Origin: Chloroflexota bacterium
Lineage (GTDB): Bacteria; Chloroflexota; Chloroflexia; Thermomicrobiales; UBA6265
Length of the DNA stretch: 10,686 bases
NCBI GenBank assembly: GCA_023424355.1
Contig: JAFAEA010000082.1
Location: forward strand, 1-10,686
Direction of reading: 5' to 3'
Shown here piece by piece: positions 6,944 through 10,686 of the stretch. The notes below the pieces were generated by a model. That model worked only from the letters and a program-made list of their open reading frames with translations. It made no database searches and was not told the DNA's origin. The translations under genes and the position numbers were made by a program. Position 1 is the first letter of the stretch. Each line of letters opens with the position of its first letter.

Positions 6944-8170
6944 ATGAAGAACAGCAGTACACGTATCGAGGTATCCCATGTCGGCAGCTTGCCGCGTCCG
7001 GATCAGCTTCGAGAGGCGAACAAGACCCGTCTGGAGAATAATGGCCAGCTGGACGGTTTCGACAACATTCTCGCCACCTCCGTGGTTGACATCGTAGCGA
7101 AGCAGAAGGACCTCGGCATCACCATCCCGAACGATGGTGAATTCGGCAAGAGCATGAGCGGCAAGGTCGATTACGGTGCGTGGTGGAGCTACAGCTTCCA
7201 GCGCCTCGGCGGCCTTGAGCTGCGCGATGCTGGAATCGCCCAGGGTACCGAGCATGTGGAATCCTCGCCGGGTAATGTGAAGCTCACCAATTTCGCCAAT
7301 CGCCGCGATTGGGTGAAGTTCGCCGAAGCCTATCAGGATCCGACAGGCGGAATCCTGATGAGCGACAGCGAAGATGGCCCGATGGCGCAGTTCCCGGTCG
7401 CTACCGGCCCCATTACCTATATCGGTCAGGAAGCGGTACAGAGCGATATCGCCAATATGAAGGCCGCGCTGGAAGCCAATGGCATGGATGAAGGATTCAT
7501 CACGGCAGTTGCTCCGGGTTCTGCTGCGCGAGTTGGCAATGCCTACTACGCCACCGATGAGGAATTCATCTACGCCTGCGCCGATGCCCTGCGCGAGGAG
7601 TACAAGGCGATTGTGGATTCCGGCCTGATTCTGCAGATCGATGATCCATCCATCGCTGAAAACTTCGATCAGATCACGCCAGAGCCATCGATTGAGGATT
7701 ACCGCAAGTTCACGCAGATCCGCGTGGATGCTATCAACCATGCCCTGCAGGGAATCCCCGCCGATCGTGTGCGCTTCCACCTTTGCTGGGGTAGCTGGCA
7801 CGGACCACACACCACCGATATCGAGTTCAAGTACATCGTCGATCTCATGCTGCAGATCAACGCCGGCGCCTACACCTTCGAGGCGGCCAACGCCCGTCAC
7901 GAGCACGAATACCGTGTTTGGGATGATGTGAAGCTGCCGGAGGGCAAGGTGATTCTGCCCGGTGTGGTTGGCCACGCCACAAACGTGGTGGAGCATCCGG
8001 AACTGGTTGCCGAGCGCATCATCAACTTCGCCGAGCGAGTTGGCAAGGAAAACGTCATCGCCAGCACCGATTGCGGTCTGGGTGGACGCATTCATCCGGA
8101 AATCGCCTGGGCCAAGCTGGAAACCCTGAGCAAGGGTGCCGAGCTCGCCACAAAGAAACTCTTCGGTTAG
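6944..8170 (+). CDS. Cobalamin-independent methionine synthase (MetE C-terminal domain) family protein
   Basis: This 408-residue protein corresponds to the catalytic C-terminal domain of MetE, without the N-terminal half of the classical enzyme of about 750 residues. The family transfers an alkyl group to a zinc-bound thiol. Members include methionine synthases and epoxyalkane:coenzyme M transferase-like enzymes. It opens with the standard SHVGSLPRP (11-19). The zinc ligands are visible and intact: H279 and C281 in RFHLCWGSWHGPH, E313 in TFEAANARHEHEY and C377 in STDCGLGGR, equivalent to His641, Cys643, Glu665 and Cys726 of E. coli MetE. The ATG at 6944 has AGGAG at 6931-6935. The frame stays open back to 6401, but only as antisense to the SnoaL-like gene. 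No corrinoid-protein gene is nearby. Methyl donor and acceptor thiol are unknown, so a metE symbol is not justified. The protein is cytoplasmic. Confidence 0.87.
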   Translation: MKNSSTRIEVSHVGSLPRPDQLREANKTRLENNGQLDGFDNILATSVVDIVAKQKDLGITIPNDGEFGKSMSGKVDYGAWWSYSFQRLGGLELRDAGIAQGTEHVESSPGNVKLTNFANRRDWVKFAEAYQDPTGGILMSDSEDGPMAQFPVATGPITYIGQEAVQSDIANMKAALEANGMDEGFITAVAPGSAARVGNAYYATDEEFIYACADALREEYKAIVDSGLILQIDDPSIAENFDQITPEPSIEDYRKFTQIRVDAINHALQGIPADRVRFHLCWGSWHGPHTTDIEFKYIVDLMLQINAGAYTFEAANARHEHEYRVWDDVKLPEGKVILPGVVGHATNVVEHPELVAERIINFAERVGKENVIASTDCGLGGRIHPEIAWAKLETLSKGAELATKKLFG

Positions 8171-8179
8171 TCCTGCCTA

Positions 8180-8320
8180 TGTCATTCTGGTGCCGGGGCA
8201 GTCAGGCCGAGCGCAGCGAGAAGCGGCAGCGGGCCCTTATCTGCCCCCCGCCACTTCGGTAGTGGGGCAGTTCATCTGCCCCTGGGTAAGGGGAGATAAA
8301 CTCCCCTGCGACCAGAATGG
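8180..8320. repeat. REP/MITE-like palindromic element, copy 2, with 9-bp terminal inverted repeats
   Basis: The 307-base gap 8171-8477 between the MetE-like and dihydroorotase-like genes has no convincing gene. CATTCTGGT at 8183-8191 and ACCAGAATG at 8311-8319 are perfect inverted repeats bounding a 137-base segment. Inside are perfect hairpins: CCACT/AGTGG (8251-8255 with 8261-8265), GGGGCAG/CTGCCCC (8264-8270 with 8276-8282) and GGGGAG/CTCCCC (8290-8295 with 8301-8306). Further GGGGCAG (8195-8201) and CTGCCCC (8241-8247) copies allow alternative pairing. GGGCAGTCAGGCCGAGCG at 8196-8213 matches copy 1 (4876-4893) at 15 of 18 positions. From 8321 to 8477 there is only a 10-base direct repeat ACAATCCCCA (8365-8374 and 8389-8398) and the leader of the next gene. 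No T-run follows any hairpin, so none is a standard terminator. Confidence 0.6.
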
Positions 8321-8477
8321 AAATACCATTGGACGTATCGCGCGGGGATCCCTTCGTCTGGGCCACAATCCCCACGAGTCCGCCGCCAACAATCCCCAGG
8401 GAGCACCATCGGAATAGGCACGCGGTACACTGGAGCTATCGAGACTCTACGAGGTGCTTACGGGAGCCAACTCTTTC

Positions 8478-9722
8478 ATGGATATCAGTTCAGTGGCGTT
8501 GAGAACGGTTGTACGCGGCGGACATATCGTGACCATGGATGGCAATATCCGGGCCGATATCGTGATCGATGATCGCCAAATTGTGGCCATGCTCGCCGAT
8601 TCGTCCGGTGTGGATGGCGATACCGATATCGATGCTACGGATTTGCTGATTCTGCCGGGAATGGTGGAAACCTGGTTTCCCGCACCGTGGCTGCATGATA
8701 TCGAAGCCGGCAAAACCGCTCATGCGGTGCAAACCGCTGCCCTCGCCGGTGGTCTCACGTCTATTGCCGCCGAGCCGGGCGAAGCTCCCGCCGAAGTAGG
8801 AACGCCCAGCCATCTCTCGGTCGATGCCGCGATCTGGCTGCCGGTGGATGCCGGAAATCTGCCCAACTCCCAGCAAATCGGTCGTATGAAGCGTGTCGGT
8901 ATGATCGGTGTTTCCACCACCCTCACCGGTGAGCAAGGACTCACGGATGCCGAACTCTATCAATTGATGCGCGTGCTGGCCGAGCACGGTCTGCCTCTGG
9001 CGATTCAGCCGCTTCACGGCGAGATCTCCCCGCGTGATCCCATCAGCGAATCGCTGGTAACCAACACCTTGATGGTGATGGCCGAGGCCACTGGAGCGTG
9101 GGTGCATTTGCATGGCATTTCCACGGCCCAGGCGGTGCGTACTGCCATTTCCGCCCGGGATCGCGGTGTGAATGTGACCATGAGCGTGCCAGCACTGTAT
9201 CTGGCCGTGGCAGCGGAGAGCGGCCGCTCTCTGCGCGTGCGGCCGCCATTTCGATCCCAGCGAGATGTCGATGAGCTCTGGAGCTACATTCTGGCGGAAC
9301 AGGTGGATTGCGTGAGTGTCACGCCCATTCGTGGTGGAGAAAACGGCGATCTGGTGACCGATGCGCAGACCGCGCTGAGTCTCTTCTGGCACGAAGCGGT
9401 GACCCGCCGCGGCATGAGCGCCTCGCAGGCGGTGCGTATGCTTTCCACCAATCCTGCCCAGATACTGGGTGTGTTCCCATCCAAGGGGGCGCTCCGTATC
9501 GGTAGTGATGCCGATTTGGTGCTGTTCGATCCGGAGGCAACCTGGACCGCTACCAATGAGGATGCGCTCGACGGAACCGGGCTCAGCCCGGTGCATGGTA
9601 TGGAGCTCACTGGCTTCATTACCCGTGTGCTGTGTCACGGTCGAACCGTTTACGCCGCCGAGCATCATGAAGACGATTCTCTGGTGATCCCTGGCACAGG
9701 CAAACTGCTGCATCGGCAATAA
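8478..9722 (+). CDS. Dihydroorotase/allantoinase-like amidohydrolase homologue, probably non-catalytic
   Basis: This 414-residue protein has the full-length architecture of a type I dihydroorotase or hydantoinase: an N-terminal beta domain (VVRGGHIVTMDGNIRADIVI), LPG at 59-61, AALAGGLTSI at 88-96, GISTAQAV at 213-220, VRPPFRSQRDVDELW at 254-268 and LRIGSDADLVLFDP at 339-352. The metal site is degraded. The usual DxHxH after LPG reads ETWFP (64-68). The segment usually carrying the carboxylated Lys reads IGVSTTL (143-149). The ligand His before ST is Gly213. PHHL reads PALYL (238-242). The catalytic DHAP reads TPIR (282-285). H180 in HGE may remain. It is therefore probably a structural or binding pseudoenzyme, like the inactive dihydroorotase-like chains that scaffold some aspartate transcarbamoylases. 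The start ATG 8478 has GGGAG at 8462-8466; GTG 8454 is an alternative. Confidence 0.82.
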   Translation: MDISSVALRTVVRGGHIVTMDGNIRADIVIDDRQIVAMLADSSGVDGDTDIDATDLLILPGMVETWFPAPWLHDIEAGKTAHAVQTAALAGGLTSIAAEPGEAPAEVGTPSHLSVDAAIWLPVDAGNLPNSQQIGRMKRVGMIGVSTTLTGEQGLTDAELYQLMRVLAEHGLPLAIQPLHGEISPRDPISESLVTNTLMVMAEATGAWVHLHGISTAQAVRTAISARDRGVNVTMSVPALYLAVAAESGRSLRVRPPFRSQRDVDELWSYILAEQVDCVSVTPIRGGENGDLVTDAQTALSLFWHEAVTRRGMSASQAVRMLSTNPAQILGVFPSKGALRIGSDADLVLFDPEATWTATNEDALDGTGLSPVHGMELTGFITRVLCHGRTVYAAEHHEDDSLVIPGTGKLLHRQ

Positions 9723-9736
9723 GTTCACACGTCGCG

Positions 9737-9841
9737 AACCGATTCCTTTGAAAAGGGGAAATCGGGATGCGTAATGGCCGTGGGGGCCCGCATCCCGATT
9801 TGGGGGAGGGTTGGGGAGTGAGCGCCAGGTGCGAATCGGTT
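9737..9841. repeat. Nested palindromic element of about 105 bases
   Basis: The outer arms AACCGATTC (9737-9745) and GAATCGGTT (9833-9841) are perfect reverse complements. They enclose a second perfect pair of 13 bases, AAATCGGGATGCG (9759-9771) and CGCATCCCGATTT (9789-9801), with a 17-base G-rich loop. The segment begins 15 bases after the stop of the dihydroorotase-like gene. The direct repeat CCGATTTGGG (9795-9804 and 9850-9859) adds to its repetitive nature. It is one of two nested palindromes in the 410-base gap 9723-10132. Between them, at 9882-9896, lies a small dyad TGATTC-CTA-GAATCA. I see no gene in the gap. Confidence 0.55.
9759..9801 (+). terminator. Possible transcription terminator hairpin after the dihydroorotase-like gene
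   Basis: A perfect 13-bp stem with a 17-base loop starts 37 bases downstream of the stop codon. It is the right size and place for an end-of-transcript structure. However, it is followed by ATTT and then a G-rich run, not a T-tract, so classical rho-independent termination on the plus strand is doubtful. Confidence 0.35.
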
Positions 9842-9968
9842 GGCTGGTACCGATTTGGGAAACTCGCGTTGCGCTTTCCTCTGATTCCTAGAATCACATG
9901 TAGATGATGAGAATGTGCGACAGAATTGTCACAGAAATGCGTACGGATACGTGAATCCAAATGCAGCC

Positions 9969-10074
9969 ATCGTACGTTTACCCAAGTGCATAGGTAGATC
10001 CGTATCTCCAATACAGGTGGGGGTCATCCGTGGCGAGATACGGCTTACCTATGATAGGTTAAGAGATGTACGAT
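9969..10074. repeat. Nested palindromic element upstream of the VanW-family gene
   Basis: Three nested pairs of perfect inverted arms share one centre: ATCGTAC (9969-9975) with GTACGAT (10068-10074); CATAGGTA (9989-9996) with TACCTATG (10046-10053); and CCGTATCTC (10000-10008) with GAGATACGG (10035-10043). The inner two are separated only by a 3/2-base internal loop, giving a nearly continuous 17-bp stem with a 26-base loop. It ends 58 bases before the VanW-family start, so it lies in a probable promoter or 5' leader. It matches no riboswitch I know. Confidence 0.55.
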
Positions 10075-10132
10075 CAGGATTTACGCCTGAAACGTGATCT
10101 GACTGTGCGTAATTGGGAGATCGATCGAAAAA

Positions 10133-10686
10133 ATGCCAGCATCCGGAAGCGAACCAACCAACACACCTGAAGAATCTCAACGCTCCGATGTGTATTCCAA
10201 AATCAGCAATGCCCTCAGCATCGAGGAGCGAGATTGGAATACGGTAAGCCGCCGTGTGGCCACCCGTGGCCTCGCTATAGGTGGTGCCGCCCTCGCATTG
10301 TTCGCCGCTGGTACCGCCGGATTCCGGGCAGCCTATGCCAGCAAGATCTATCCAAACATCTACATCGGCGATGTGAATGTTGGTGGTATGACCACCGAAG
10401 AAGCCATCGCTGCCGTGCAGGCTCGGGTAGATGATCTGGATGCCAACGCAATCAAGTATCAATACGAATCCCACAGCTGGAACCCAACACTTACCGAAAT
10501 CGGCGTAACTGCCGATGTGCCCGCGTTGGTTGCTCAGGCAGTGGAGCTCGGCCGCAATGAGAAGGCCGCCGATCGCCTCATGTACACCAGCACTATGCTC
10601 AATGGCGATCAGGTGATTCCGCTCAAGTTCGGCCTGGTGACTCCGAAGCTGGACCGCTGGCTGGATACCGTTGACGCTGATATCGA
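10133..10686 (+). CDS. VanW/YoaR-family protein, N-terminal part (3' end outside window)
   Basis: The frame is open from ATG 10133 to the window end, 184 complete codons. A cytoplasmic tail of about 45 residues (MPASGSEPTNTPEES...) contains R40-R41 and is followed by a hydrophobic segment GLAIGGAALALFAAGTAGF (46-64), a signal anchor or export signal. Then comes YPNIYIGDVNVGGMTTEEAI (73-92), the hallmark start of the putative peptidoglycan-binding domain found before VanW domains in YoaR-like proteins. The following Y-x-Y-E, ITEIGV-like and LGR-type pattern also fits. The VanW domain itself is expected outside the window. The likely role is envelope or peptidoglycan-associated; the exact function of the family is not settled. 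The start is fixed by a TGA at 10100-10102 with no ATG, GTG or TTG between. The nearest purine-rich site, GGGAG (10115-10119), is 13 bases away, so initiation may be weak. Confidence 0.87.
   Translation, partial: MPASGSEPTNTPEESQRSDVYSKISNALSIEERDWNTVSRRVATRGLAIGGAALALFAAGTAGFRAAYASKIYPNIYIGDVNVGGMTTEEAIAAVQARVDDLDANAIKYQYESHSWNPTLTEIGVTADVPALVAQAVELGRNEKAADRLMYTSTMLNGDQVIPLKFGLVTPKLDRWLDTVDADI

Noticed and set aside
6929..8095. 388-codon minus-strand frame opposite the MetE-like gene
   Set aside because: Shadow of a gene with complete zinc ligands; no family pattern and no ribosome binding site.
8365..8398. Two ACAATCCCCA copies 24 bases apart, as a possible CRISPR or iteron start
   Set aside because: Only two copies of 10 bases with no further units; too little for an array or an origin.
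8490..9728. 412-codon minus-strand frame opposite the dihydroorotase-like gene
   Set aside because: His/Arg/Gly-rich antisense shadow. The plus frame has clear fold landmarks even though its active site is lost.
9802..9816. G-quadruplex candidate in a G-rich run
   Set aside because: Only three closely spaced G-runs of three or more; the fourth lies inside the hairpin loop upstream.
9969..10074. Integron attC site
   Set aside because: No matching GTTRRRY and RYYYAAC core pair and no integrase nearby; the palindrome is too regular.

Overview
The window carries ten protein-coding genes. Two are cut by the window ends: a response regulator at the left and a VanW-family protein at the right. There are also three intergenic stretches of 300-410 bases, and all three are full of inverted repeats. 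By eye the G+C content is moderately high. The gene style suggests a Chloroflexota bacterium, possibly of the Thermomicrobia type: an OmpR/HAMP-kinase pair, a cytoplasmic cyclophilin, a twin-arginine-exported orphan, amidohydrolases, a MetE-type protein of about 400 residues, and a VanW/YoaR-like envelope protein. This placement is inference from gene style only, because no rRNA or other marker is present. I saw no tRNA, rRNA, CRISPR array, transposase or phage gene.

Left block (1-3769, + strand). The 3' end of an OmpR/PhoB-type response regulator is followed after 5 bases by its HAMP-containing sensor histidine kinase. Then come a cyclophilin-type peptidyl-prolyl isomerase, a small four-helix membrane protein and a SRAP/HMCES (YedK) protein with its full active site. 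The gaps are 5, 57, 14 or 15 and 12 bases, so this could be one transcription unit. The two-component pair forms one functional module and the remaining genes look like housekeeping. The SRAP gene meets a convergent orphan Tat-exported protein on the minus strand, and the two stop codons share one CTAG.

Middle block (4765-9722). A 391-base intergenic stretch with REP-like sequence leads to a CodA-type cytosine deaminase/amidohydrolase. It ends 6 bases from a convergent SnoaL/NTF2-like gene. That gene is divergent from a MetE C-terminal-domain protein with intact zinc ligands, and their shared 180-base upstream region holds a CRP-like palindrome. Another repeat-rich gap follows, with sequence related to the first REP-like stretch. 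The next gene is a dihydroorotase/allantoinase-like protein in which nearly every metal ligand appears to be replaced, so it is probably a pseudoenzyme. A zinc-dependent alkyl transferase between a cytosine-deaminase-type and a dihydroorotase-type amidohydrolase could reflect nucleobase or one-carbon metabolism, but the sequence does not prove a pathway.

Right end (9723-10686). A 410-base non-coding stretch holds two nested palindromes, each about 105 bases long. After it the N-terminal part of a VanW-family, peptidoglycan-binding-like membrane-anchored protein begins and runs off the window.

The most interesting observations are the degenerate dihydroorotase-like protein, the palindromic elements in the three gaps (two of which share sequence), and the CRP-like site between the SnoaL-like and MetE-like genes.
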